Part shown: in pieces, positions 13,276 to 21,048 of the stretch
Position numbering within the stretch: position 1 is the first letter of the stretch
Layout: each line of letters opens with the position of its first letter
Source of the DNA: a virus
Direction: 5' to 3' (one strand)
Length of the DNA: 46,249 nucleotides
Virus record (IMG/VR): IMGVR_UViG_3300037104_000099
Coordinates: 1-46,249 of that record
The notes under the pieces: model-generated
The model's database searches: none
What the model saw: the letters and a program-made list of their open reading frames with translations, nothing else
What the model was told of the DNA's origin: nothing
Translations under genes and position numbers: made by a program

Positions 13276-13553
13276 CATTTCACCTCTATCCACTTCGCCT
13301 TTTTATAGGCCTCCCGTGTGGCTGATTCATTTACTCTATAATCCACTAGAGCCCGGCATGATGCAGTCTCTATATCTCGCCTCTCTCTGGCATATCCCAA
13401 GCTTTCCGTTTGATAAACAGTTACACCAGGTTTCAATGTTACGCGATAAGTAGTCACACCGAGGATGTCCGCTTTAAGGATTTTGTAGTCGCATTCCCCC
13501 CAAACCGGCAACGCAAACAGAACAGCAATGATGACTAAAAATAGTTTTTTCAT
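13275..13553 (-). CDS. small secreted protein, 92 aa
   Basis: MKKLFLVIIAVLFALPVWGE is a clear Sec signal peptide with probable cleavage after VWG or WGE. The mature part (CDYKILKADILGVTTYRVTL..) is beta-rich and then helical. A Cys directly follows, but WGEC is a poor lipobox. It sits by the lysis genes. Possible roles are a spanin-like or periplasmic factor, though no hallmark is present. Confidence 0.6.
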   Translation of the reverse strand: MKKLFLVIIAVLFALPVWGECDYKILKADILGVTTYRVTLKPGVTVYQTESLGYARERRDIETASCRALVDYRVNESATREAYKKAKWIEVK

Positions 13554-13563
13554 GGTTTCACCC

Positions 13564-13917
13564 CTATTTCGTCCCTGCCTGCATGCCGATCACAAAGTTG
13601 TCGATCACGGCTTTCACATCGGCATTACTGAGGACCGGAAGTTTTCCCGTCACTGCGTCAAAATTGATCGCGGTCAGCAAAGCATTCGCTTCGATCATGA
13701 CAACCGGATTGTCTTTCACTGCCGGAAGCAATTCAGTGATCCCCTGCTGTAAAAGGGAATTGAGGACCGCATTGTCGGACCCGCCGTCGATCTTTGCCTG
13801 AAACGCCACGACAACAGGCAGAACGCTCTTCACGAGTTCCGGTTCATAAATTGCCACTGCGACACCGGCAGCATTCGCCGCCAATTTGATTGCATTTCCA
13901 CAAAATAATCTGCTCAT
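13564..13917 (-). CDS. hypothetical protein, 117 aa
   Basis: MSRLFCGNAIKLAANAAGVA leads into an all-helical protein rich in A, V and L (LPVVVAFQAKIDGG.., LLPAVKDNPVVMIEANALLT). GAGGG lies upstream. Located directly after lysozyme, so it may belong to the lysis module. The hydrophobic stretches are not long enough to be sure of membrane insertion. Confidence 0.5.
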   Translation of the reverse strand: MSRLFCGNAIKLAANAAGVAVAIYEPELVKSVLPVVVAFQAKIDGGSDNAVLNSLLQQGITELLPAVKDNPVVMIEANALLTAINFDAVTGKLPVLSNADVKAVIDNFVIGMQAGTK

Positions 13918-13920
13918 TTT

Positions 13921-14331
13921 CTAACCCTCCGTTAATAGTTGAATGTTTTCGAGCGCCCTATCTGGCACTTGATTAAAATATGCTGAATCCTGCATTTCCC
14001 TTGCCGCGTCATTCCAACGTCCTGTGTTGATCGCCGCTACCATGTGAACGAAGCGCCGCGCCTTGTTAATCCCCAGTTGGTAAAGGAAATCGGCAAGAGC
14101 GTCCTGCCGATTTTGCGTGAAGAAATCCCAATCGGGAAAAAGTGTGTAGCAATCTTTTTTTGCCGTGGCGATGTCCTGCTTCAGGTACTTTTCGGCGTCT
14201 TCAATGGTGCCGAGATAGACTTCACCCTGCCGCACCCGATGACCATAATAGATGGTCTTTAACCCCATTGTGTCGTTGTAAACCGAGAGACTCAGCCCCT
14301 CGTGTTGTTTTATGCGGTCTTCGATGTTCAT
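13921..14331 (-). CDS. T4-type lysozyme (GH24 muramidase), endolysin
   Basis: 136 aa. MNIEDRIKQHEGLSLSVYND places E11, D20 and T26 (GLKTIYYGH) at the same positions as the catalytic triad of T4 lysozyme. The C-terminal half (QDALADFLYQLGINKARRFV, AAREMQDSAYFNQVPDRA) fits the family. It cleaves the peptidoglycan N-acetylmuramic acid-N-acetylglucosamine bond. There is no signal peptide, so a holin is needed for release. Start 14331 shares an A with the previous TAA. A longer ORF upstream (to 14397) lies within the preceding gene and is not used. Confidence 0.9.
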   Translation of the reverse strand: MNIEDRIKQHEGLSLSVYNDTMGLKTIYYGHRVRQGEVYLGTIEDAEKYLKQDIATAKKDCYTLFPDWDFFTQNRQDALADFLYQLGINKARRFVHMVAAINTGRWNDAAREMQDSAYFNQVPDRALENIQLLTEG

Positions 14332-14537
14332 TACGCGCCCCCATGCGGAACAATCACGTTGCCAGTTTTTGCCCTGGCGCAGTCCGCGTTCTGACAATCA
14401 ATCTCATGGTAATGATTATAGAGCCGTTTCCAGATGTCCTTTTGATCGGTCTTTATTCCTACGAGAATGAAGAAACTAAGTCCATTAATCACAGTAAGCG
14501 CAGCTCCGATTATTCCAATCCACAATGTTTCGGTCAT
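14331..14537 (-). CDS. holin-like/XhlA-like membrane protein, 68 aa
   Basis: MTETLWIGIIGAALTVINGL followed by SFFILVGI gives one transmembrane helix at the N-terminus, then a charged IWKRLYNHYHEIDC segment. Its position right before the lysozyme and its size fit a holin or a holin partner. The ATG at 14537 is preferred over an upstream TTG (14570) that overlaps the prior gene. A poly-G run about 12 nt upstream is the likely but unusual SD. Confidence 0.6.
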   Translation of the reverse strand: MTETLWIGIIGAALTVINGLSFFILVGIKTDQKDIWKRLYNHYHEIDCQNADCARAKTGNVIVPHGGA

Positions 14538-14559
14538 CTTGACAAATCCCCCCCCGTTT

Positions 14560-14769
14560 TTATTCTTCAATCACCGGCGGTTCGATACTTTCGGCTAGCT
14601 CGCCGCCATGCTCAAATTCGGTTTCCTTTGGGATCGCATATTTCCCGTCCCACGTCGGTATCGGCGGTGCAATAATCATCGGCTGCTTTCGGCTTTCACC
14701 GTCAATGACTTTTTGCTGTGCCTTCCTTGCTGCTTCTGCGTCTCCGGTAGTGTTGAATTTTATAAACAT
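14560..14769 (-). CDS. hypothetical protein, 69 aa
   Basis: MFIKFNTTGDAEAARKAQQK continues into a Pro/Glu-rich C-terminus (ESIEPPVIEE). The start at 14769 follows GAGGAATTAAT, immediately after the fibre-like gene stop. Longer in-frame starts overlap that gene. Possibly a chaperone or accessory of the neighbouring fibre proteins. No family recognised. Confidence 0.55.
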   Translation of the reverse strand: MFIKFNTTGDAEAARKAQQKVIDGESRKQPMIIAPPIPTWDGKYAIPKETEFEHGGELAESIEPPVIEE

Positions 14770-14770
14770 A

Positions 14771-15559
14771 TTAATTCCTCGTTGCTGTGGCTGTGAAACT
14801 GGCTGCATTGAGATTAACTCCCGCGTCTGCTGCGGGGGTAGAAAACCATGCGCCCAATCCTGAAGGGGTAAGGACTTGCCGAAGATTAACGGCTGTAATT
14901 GTTGTAACATTCCCAAGGCCGCCAGTGTTCGAGAACTCAAGTGTTGTATTTATGGCGGTCTTGTAAATATTGCTTTGCCCATTAGCAATAGCCGCCGTTG
15001 TTGCGCTACCAACGTCGAGTTTGGTAGTTCCCCCGATTGATTGTGTTGACGTGAGCGATCCCTTATATAGAGCAGACGCGGTAATAAACCCCGCTTTATA
15101 AATATACCCCGTCGCGGCAGCGGTATTCGTGAACGAATTGGCAGTTGTTGCCGTGGTATTGAGAAAACTCCACCCAGAGGTAAAACCATAGGTAGCTAAA
15201 ATATTACTTCCTAACGTCTCCCCCGTACCTGCCTCACCAACCAGCACTTTCAGATTCTTCCCTGCGCCGTCGTTCAGATTGAGATAGAATCCCTTTAGCC
15301 AGCGAAGATCGACGGACGGGTTAGAGAGAAAGAGATACGCACCTGCGCTTGAGATACCCACCGTCAAGCCGGAAATGACAACACCTGAACCGTACTTGAT
15401 GGCATTGATGTTCTCGTTCGTCACAAACTGCGTCTGTGCTGCGCTCGGCAAAGACTGGTAGGCAACGGTTTCTTGTTCGAGGGCGGGATAGATCGTCTGC
15501 GCCCCGAAGCAAGGAAGGGCGATCAGCAATATAAGGATTGAGAAAATAAACTTTTTCAT
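14771..15559 (-). CDS. fibre-like protein with Sec signal peptide, 262 aa
   Basis: MKKFIFSILILLIALPCFGA is a signal peptide (cleavage after FGA). The remainder is rich in G, T, S, A and N with short beta-type repeats (TTATTANSFTNTAAATGYIY, NLNAASFTATATRN), like phage fibre or decoration proteins. Start has GGGGGAG upstream. A secretion signal on a fibre-like phage protein is unusual. It may be exported to the cell surface rather than built into the virion. Confidence 0.6.
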   Translation of the reverse strand: MKKFIFSILILLIALPCFGAQTIYPALEQETVAYQSLPSAAQTQFVTNENINAIKYGSGVVISGLTVGISSAGAYLFLSNPSVDLRWLKGFYLNLNDGAGKNLKVLVGEAGTGETLGSNILATYGFTSGWSFLNTTATTANSFTNTAAATGYIYKAGFITASALYKGSLTSTQSIGGTTKLDVGSATTAAIANGQSNIYKTAINTTLEFSNTGGLGNVTTITAVNLRQVLTPSGLGAWFSTPAADAGVNLNAASFTATATRN

Positions 15560-15568
15560 AGCTCCCCC

Positions 15569-16600
15569 TTACTGTGTGAGCGTCCGGGTGAATTTAACCA
15601 AAATTCCGGTCAGGCCAATTTTTTGAGCATATGATCCGCTCGTCAGTCTATCGGCCAGAATCCTCAATTTCTTGCCCCCCGCCGGAGTATTCGCTATGGT
15701 GATTGCCGCCGTCTGAGTGCCTATCATTTCACCATACTGCACGAAGGTAGCATCTGCCGTGGTCGTGGATGTGACAGCCGTGCCGCTTGCCTGCGAAAGA
15801 CTTTGGGAATTTCCCACTGCAAACCCGCTGAAGGAAAACACAATCGTTTCACCATTAGACGGAGCCGTCGCGTTTGTGACCACCATGTAAGGCGTGATTG
15901 TGATCGTCCCTGCATTCCAGTCGTTCGGCAATAAAAGGTCAAATGAAAGAGTCTGTTGAGCAGAATTGAGGTATTCCCTTGCTATGGCCGGTCGTGTGTA
16001 TTCGTAAAGTGTGAACTTACAGGCATTCGAGGCCGCTGCCGTGTTGGTTAGGGTGATAACCGTGGCGTTTCCCGTGGCCCGGAAATAGATTGTATTCGCT
16101 CCCGCTGCCAGGGTGGTTGTAGGCACGCCCCCTGTTCCAGATAAAACAATGTGCTGGCCGGATGTATGTGTTTCCGTGGCTACGATTTGATAGAGTTTAT
16201 TCGTGACAATCGTTATCGAATTGGAAACAGCCGTCTGGGTTCCAGAGGTCGAATAAACAAGAGCATCCAAATCAATATGGTTCGCATTTACGGTCAAAGC
16301 ATCAAACGGCGTCGCTCCCTGCGTCCAGACGGCATTTGTGCCATTAATCAAGAGTTGGCTGCCCACTGCACCCTGAACCCCGATCGCAGCATCGGGAGCC
16401 GCAACAACCGAATCCATGCCAGCGCCGACGGGGATGTATTGGTAATCGGCAACGGTAAGAGATGCCCCGTTTATCGTCCCCCCCGTTATCTGGACGTTCG
16501 AGGGGTCGTAAACGATCCCGCTAGTTCCCGCGTGTTGAGACTGCCCCATAGATGGGGTAAAAAGTATAATCAGAAATATTGTAAACAGTATTTTTTTCAT
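15569..16600 (-). CDS. fibre-like protein with Sec signal peptide, 343 aa
   Basis: MKKILFTIFLIILFTPSMGQ is a signal peptide. The mature N-terminus contains NVQITGGTINGASLTVADYQ, a motif typical of phage tail-fibre N-terminal regions, followed by beta-rich, Thr/Ala-rich sequence (TTTLAAGANTIYFRATGNAT). AGGAGGATAAC gives a strong start, so the signal peptide is not an annotation artefact. No catalytic domain is seen. Confidence 0.6.
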   Translation of the reverse strand: MKKILFTIFLIILFTPSMGQSQHAGTSGIVYDPSNVQITGGTINGASLTVADYQYIPVGAGMDSVVAAPDAAIGVQGAVGSQLLINGTNAVWTQGATPFDALTVNANHIDLDALVYSTSGTQTAVSNSITIVTNKLYQIVATETHTSGQHIVLSGTGGVPTTTLAAGANTIYFRATGNATVITLTNTAAASNACKFTLYEYTRPAIAREYLNSAQQTLSFDLLLPNDWNAGTITITPYMVVTNATAPSNGETIVFSFSGFAVGNSQSLSQASGTAVTSTTTADATFVQYGEMIGTQTAAITIANTPAGGKKLRILADRLTSGSYAQKIGLTGILVKFTRTLTQ

Positions 16601-16612
16601 GTTATCCTCCTG

Positions 16613-16936
16613 TTACTTGCTGTAAAACCCATTATTAAAATATCTTACTGCTTCTGCCGTTGTTGCAAATTCAACCACCTGCACTGCTGCACCCGTCCCT
16701 TTGTAGAGTTTCCCGTCGTCCGTATCCTGACAAAGAACACCATGAGGAAAATATTTTGATTGATTACAATTTGAATCGGTGAGAATCCCTCCGGAAAAAG
16801 GAAGGGCGGAAGAAACCGATCCATCCGGCAATAAATATTTATCCGGCATCGGCGGTAAATTTTCATATCCTTGAGCTTTTACCATTCCGGGTAAAAACAA
16901 TAGAAATATAACAATCAGTGTAATTATCTTTTTCAT
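16613..16936 (-). CDS. small secreted fibre-associated protein, 107 aa
   Basis: MKKIITLIVIFLLFLPGMVK followed by AQG is a signal peptide with an A-Q-G cleavage region. The mature part contains DGSVSSALPFSGGILTDS and CNQSKYFPHGVLCQD, with a possible disulfide. GGAGGGGAT upstream. The third consecutive signal-peptide gene after the tail spike. Confidence 0.55.
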   Translation of the reverse strand: MKKIITLIVIFLLFLPGMVKAQGYENLPPMPDKYLLPDGSVSSALPFSGGILTDSNCNQSKYFPHGVLCQDTDDGKLYKGTGAAVQVVEFATTAEAVRYFNNGFYSK

Positions 16937-16948
16937 ATCCCCTCCATA

Positions 16949-18805
16949 TTACTTTGGTGTATGTGCTACCTGAGCGCCTTCATCAAGCCATGGTGAAACA
17001 TCCGTCACATCATAAGCATAAACTGTCTTTCCCGTCGTCGTATTCCATACCGGACGGCCCACTGTCTTATTTGTGGTATTAATCGCGTGAGTTTTGTCTT
17101 CCAGTTGAGCCGATGTCGCTATGGTGGAATTGTAGCCCCAAACGCCGTGATTGCTGCGAGAGACGATGTTCAGCGAATTGCCGTTATTAACATAGGCCTC
17201 GGTATAGTTCTTGATCGTGTTTCCTGTGAAATTCAGGTCTTTTACGTATTGAAAAACAAACAGGCGTCCTTGTGGAGTTGTTAGCCCCTGCGCCCCGCAA
17301 TCTACGTAATTCCCTGAAAACGTGCCGCCGCCAATACCAAGAAAGGTCAAGCAGTTCGATAGTCCTTTGCCTGATCTAGTCGTAAAGTTATTCCCGGTCA
17401 CGGTTAATGACAGGATGTCAGTGTACCCCGTGGGAGCCCCGCCGTGGTAGCCAAAAGTTGAGCCTTGTGTAAAACCGGTATTCGTTATATTTCCGGTGAC
17501 CGATACATGGGACCCGCTAAGCCAGAACAAACCATAATAAAGTGTCGAAGAATTAGAGTCATCGGTGATTATGTTGTCCGCAGCGATAACTTCAGAAGTA
17601 GAGTCAATATTGATTACTGATTCAACCCCAATCGTATTATAAAAATCTAATGGCTGAAAGGCCCCCGCTCCATAGAACTGAAACGGGTTGATTATCACAT
17701 TACCCGAGATATTTGTTATATAGGTGCCCTTATTGCCATAGTATGAACTGGGCTGACCTGCAATGGCTGAACCAAACGTATTCTTGATCATGTTGCCCAA
17801 AACAGAAACGCCAAAACTGCCGTCCAAGCCAACCCCGATACCACAATCCGTAAGGATATTCCCCTGAACCAACACATTATAAGTATAATCATCAGGCCCC
17901 CATTCATCCGGCCCATTTGCTATAATATCTATCGCAGCATCCTTCGTCCGGTGAACTGTATTGTTTATAATCTTGATATCCGGAGCGTAGTAAGGCCAAA
18001 TACCGGTTCCCATTATTTCCTCAACCCGGCTGTTCTGAACCACTGTCCGATGGGAACGCCCGATTGCTATTCCGTGAGTCTTTGCCCCCAACACGTATAC
18101 ACGGTCGATCAAAATGTCTTCAAGAAGAGTAAATGGGGCAACCCCAGTTATCTCTGAGGTACCGATTGCTATCGTGTTGTTCATGTAAATAGAAGAACCA
18201 CCGGTAACAAGGGCGGTAGGCATGGTAACCCAGGTAACTTGAAAGTTCTTCAACTGGACTCCGCTGGCCGTCACCCATATGGGAGGAACCGTTGATTCGG
18301 TCGGAGATAACGTCGTTTTAAGCACCGATCCCCACCCATTACCCTCAAGAGTAGTATATGCTTTTGTGATAGATAATGATGAATATCGATATGTTTTATT
18401 GTCTGCTAATCTAACCGTTCCGCCGGTACTTGGCACGGAGTCGAGCGCCGCTTGAAGCGCTGCTGTGTCATTAGTAGTGCCATCTCCTTTCGCCCCAAAC
18501 CATTCGGGATATATCTCCCCCCTGTCGGCAGGGAAGATTGCCTTGGCGTACCAAGTTTTTGATGCGAATCGTGACGCGCTTAGAACCTCGTCAAATAACT
18601 GCCCGCTTTCGTAATCAGCATCATCGACATAAAACAAAAACGAACCATCGGCTCCGGTTGTAACGGAATTAATGGCCGTTCCACCAGTCGAGGCGGTGTA
18701 TATACTAGCCGGTGTGCTTGTTCCGGCAAGAAAAACACTCACCGTTGCCCCCGCAACCGTTCTCCCCGATCCGTCCCTTGCTATCCCCTGTTCGATATAG
18801 CGCAT
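16949..18805 (-). CDS. tail spike, pectate-lyase-like beta-helix, 618 aa
   Basis: Residues 1-95 form an N-terminal domain (RDGSGRTVAGATVSVFLAGT) like virion-attachment domains of podoviral spikes. EWFGAKGDGTTNDTAALQAA (near 100-120) is the hallmark start of the Pectate_lyase_3 right-handed beta-helix, followed by many N-x-I/V-x-G-N coils (NVLVQGNILTDCGIG, NISGNVIINPF, NLNFTGNTIKNYTE). Such spikes bind and often cleave surface polysaccharide. Start follows TAGGAGTAAAACA. Catalytic residues cannot be assigned by eye. Confidence 0.8.
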   Translation of the reverse strand: MRYIEQGIARDGSGRTVAGATVSVFLAGTSTPASIYTASTGGTAINSVTTGADGSFLFYVDDADYESGQLFDEVLSASRFASKTWYAKAIFPADRGEIYPEWFGAKGDGTTNDTAALQAALDSVPSTGGTVRLADNKTYRYSSLSITKAYTTLEGNGWGSVLKTTLSPTESTVPPIWVTASGVQLKNFQVTWVTMPTALVTGGSSIYMNNTIAIGTSEITGVAPFTLLEDILIDRVYVLGAKTHGIAIGRSHRTVVQNSRVEEIMGTGIWPYYAPDIKIINNTVHRTKDAAIDIIANGPDEWGPDDYTYNVLVQGNILTDCGIGVGLDGSFGVSVLGNMIKNTFGSAIAGQPSSYYGNKGTYITNISGNVIINPFQFYGAGAFQPLDFYNTIGVESVINIDSTSEVIAADNIITDDSNSSTLYYGLFWLSGSHVSVTGNITNTGFTQGSTFGYHGGAPTGYTDILSLTVTGNNFTTRSGKGLSNCLTFLGIGGGTFSGNYVDCGAQGLTTPQGRLFVFQYVKDLNFTGNTIKNYTEAYVNNGNSLNIVSRSNHGVWGYNSTIATSAQLEDKTHAINTTNKTVGRPVWNTTTGKTVYAYDVTDVSPWLDEGAQVAHTPK

Positions 18806-18815
18806 TGTTTTACTC

Positions 18816-19406
18816 CTAGAAGTTGACGATGACCGTTGTTGAAGAACTAGAACCAGAGGCAGCGTTAATCATTTTCAGTGTTCTTACGGATTTCCAGCCG
18901 CCAACAACAGTGCTTTGTGTGTTCTGCAAGAGAACCCCGAAACTGGCAGGTGTTCCAGCCGCATTAGTGGGAGAAACGCCACCACAGGCAATTCTGATGC
19001 TGTTTGTTTCTACCGAGACAAAGGCAGAACGCGCCGGGACCAGCGGAGAGTCGAGAGCGCCCGAACCGGCAACGGCATAGGTCGTAGTGCTGACGCGCAG
19101 ATTTTCACCGGAAACAAGTTCTCCGGAAACTTTGTAAAAGAAAAGAATCCCCGCCCCAGTGGAACTACCAAGCGCCCCGCCGGTTGTAATGACTCTGCCT
19201 ACTTTAATAACCGCCCCTGAAGTCTGTCCGGTAAGTTTCACGCCATCAACAAGGCTTGTGCTTTGCCCGGCAGTAAAATAGCAATAATGCGGATATTCGC
19301 GCTTAGGGCTTAAAATCCATTCGTCCAAAGCCGTTGCTGCGTCTAAAACATCACCGTTGTACTGCAAGGTGATATAAGCGTCTCCATCGTATGCAAAAGC
19401 TAACAT
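18816..19406 (-). CDS. virion/tail-associated beta-rich protein, 196 aa
   Basis: Begins MLAFAYDGDAYITLQYNGDV and consists of repeated beta segments rich in G, T and S (SGAVIKVGRVITTGGALGSS). Located just upstream of the tail spike, a usual position for a spike adaptor or short fibre. AAGGAGGAAGAAC lies upstream. No enzymatic motif. Confidence 0.5.
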   Translation of the reverse strand: MLAFAYDGDAYITLQYNGDVLDAATALDEWILSPKREYPHYCYFTAGQSTSLVDGVKLTGQTSGAVIKVGRVITTGGALGSSTGAGILFFYKVSGELVSGENLRVSTTTYAVAGSGALDSPLVPARSAFVSVETNSIRIACGGVSPTNAAGTPASFGVLLQNTQSTVVGGWKSVRTLKMINAASGSSSSTTVIVNF

Positions 19407-19801
19407 TGTTCTTCCTCCTTAAATAAGCCCTCTACGGCTTCGTCATAATCACACCATTTTATTTTTAATTCGTTGCACATTAGTTTCTCTATCGCCGTGG
19501 CGAATTGATGCTCGTTGTAATAGGGAGCGTTCCGGTCATCACCTGGTTCTCCTGTTTTACCGTCGTGGTCGAACTGCTGGTCGAACTTCTGAATATCCCT
19601 TTCTTGAATCTTCCTTTTAAAGCAAAGCCATTCCTCGATCATTTCATGAAGAGCAATTAGAAATTCATAATCAGGGTTGCCCATGTCCACAACTCGCACC
19701 TGCACCATGTCTGCCAGTGGTCTCCAATAATCACCGGCTGAATCAACTCCGTATCGTTCAACTAACTGCTTCAACGGTATGCTCTTGATATTAATTTCCA
19801 T
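19400..19801 (-). CDS. conserved phage protein with HExxE, 133 aa
   Basis: Contains FLIALHEMIEEWLCFKRKIQ (H-E-x-x-E) and later PGDDRNAPYYNEHQFATAIE. The two His/Glu-rich blocks resemble an uncharacterised phage family found next to tail genes. HExxE with a following ExH could bind a metal, but peptidase function is not established. Its start overlaps the stop of the ATP-grasp gene, so the two are coupled. Confidence 0.55.
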   Translation of the reverse strand: MEINIKSIPLKQLVERYGVDSAGDYWRPLADMVQVRVVDMGNPDYEFLIALHEMIEEWLCFKRKIQERDIQKFDQQFDHDGKTGEPGDDRNAPYYNEHQFATAIEKLMCNELKIKWCDYDEAVEGLFKEEEQC

Positions 19802-21048
19802 TACATTTCAATCCCGAATTGTTTGCCGTCTGTAATCATCTTTTCAACTTCGCTCATGTGGATATGGTCAAATTCAAGCTCAAGCGTCTTTACCTGATCG
19901 GCCATGTCGTTTACTTTATCGACTGCTTCTTTCAGCGTCTTCCCCTGTGATACCACCGCGCCAAAATACCCACTTGATTCATTTGGTGTGCAATAATAAT
20001 TTCCATTGTGTTTATAGGAATGTCGCAACTTCACGTTGCCTTGAATCTCTTTGGGGAAGTCCACGCAGATTTCATTCTTTTCGTTCCACGAAGACACCAG
20101 CACGATCATTGCGCCGTATTCATTTTCGTATTTCATTTCCGGTATTTTACCATCCGCCACATCAAAAACATCCTGTGCAAATGTAGTGTAACTTTCACAA
20201 ATGCCTTCGCCGGGGGGGGAGCCGAGGCGGGCCGTTAGATCAGTAAAGCGAACTTCACCTTTTTTGTTTATCCGCGCTTCCGTTGAGTATGCACCACGAT
20301 AGCCGCGAGCCTTAAATTCAGGCGACATCTTCTTGTCAATGCCGTCAAGAATCTTCGGGAGCTGCTTCACTATCCGGTAAACGTAAGACTTATCCTTGTT
20401 TTCATATCCAATCGTGCCTGTAGGCGTAAATTCACCGTCTATGCAGTACCTATCGCCACCGCTTTCAACAACGCAAGGAAACGAGTCCTGAATGAGAAGT
20501 TTAATCTTATCCGCGCCTCCTTCTCCAAGGTGCAATCTCTGGTAATCCAGCCACGGCTGAAACGTCTTCATGCTGTGGAAGTGAATCGTGTCAAAGTCAC
20601 CCCTGCACCACGGAAGTTTTATCCACTTATCTTCTTTATCGGCCAAGTGCTTTTCGGCGGCATCCAGACCCTTAACAATGACCGTTTTAATCACCGGCAA
20701 GCCAACTTGCTTCAGGGTCTTCAGGAATAATATCTTGTCGATTTCCAAGTCAGAAGACAATCCTGAACCGAATACACGCTTTCCTTCTTTTCGCATCCGA
20801 TCGCAGATTTCGCCGTCAAACTCACCGGGGAAGATAATCAAGTCGGCCTTGTCTTTGTATTGCTCAAAGTCGTCTATCTTCTCAACACCGTCCATTCCAG
20901 AACCGATTAAGTCTTCCTTATTCTTCGGCTGTCTTCCGAGAATGGGGGTATAATGCCATACCTTCTCTGCTTTGGCGGCAAACGTCTCTGCTAAATATGT
21001 GTGATCGCCTCTGTCAAAAATAAGGACTTTTGCGTGTTCGATGGTCAT
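19801..21048 (-). CDS. PurD-like ATP-grasp ligase, 415 aa
   Basis: An N-terminal pre-ATP-grasp Rossmann-like domain (KVLIFDRGDHTYLAETFAAK) is followed by VFGSGLSSDLEIDKILFLKT, the KxxF-type lysine region and EVRFTDLTARLGSPPGEG (residues 265-282). The latter corresponds to the Mg/ATP-binding N-x-R-x-G-x-P block of PurD. The C-terminus (SSGYFGAVVSQGKTLKEAVD) resembles the PurD C-domain. ATP-grasp enzymes join a carboxylate to an amine through an acyl-phosphate. In a phage virion module this is unexpected. It could modify a protein or small molecule rather than make purines. No purine genes are nearby. Confidence 0.75.
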   Translation of the reverse strand: MTIEHAKVLIFDRGDHTYLAETFAAKAEKVWHYTPILGRQPKNKEDLIGSGMDGVEKIDDFEQYKDKADLIIFPGEFDGEICDRMRKEGKRVFGSGLSSDLEIDKILFLKTLKQVGLPVIKTVIVKGLDAAEKHLADKEDKWIKLPWCRGDFDTIHFHSMKTFQPWLDYQRLHLGEGGADKIKLLIQDSFPCVVESGGDRYCIDGEFTPTGTIGYENKDKSYVYRIVKQLPKILDGIDKKMSPEFKARGYRGAYSTEARINKKGEVRFTDLTARLGSPPGEGICESYTTFAQDVFDVADGKIPEMKYENEYGAMIVLVSSWNEKNEICVDFPKEIQGNVKLRHSYKHNGNYYCTPNESSGYFGAVVSQGKTLKEAVDKVNDMADQVKTLELEFDHIHMSEVEKMITDGKQFGIEM

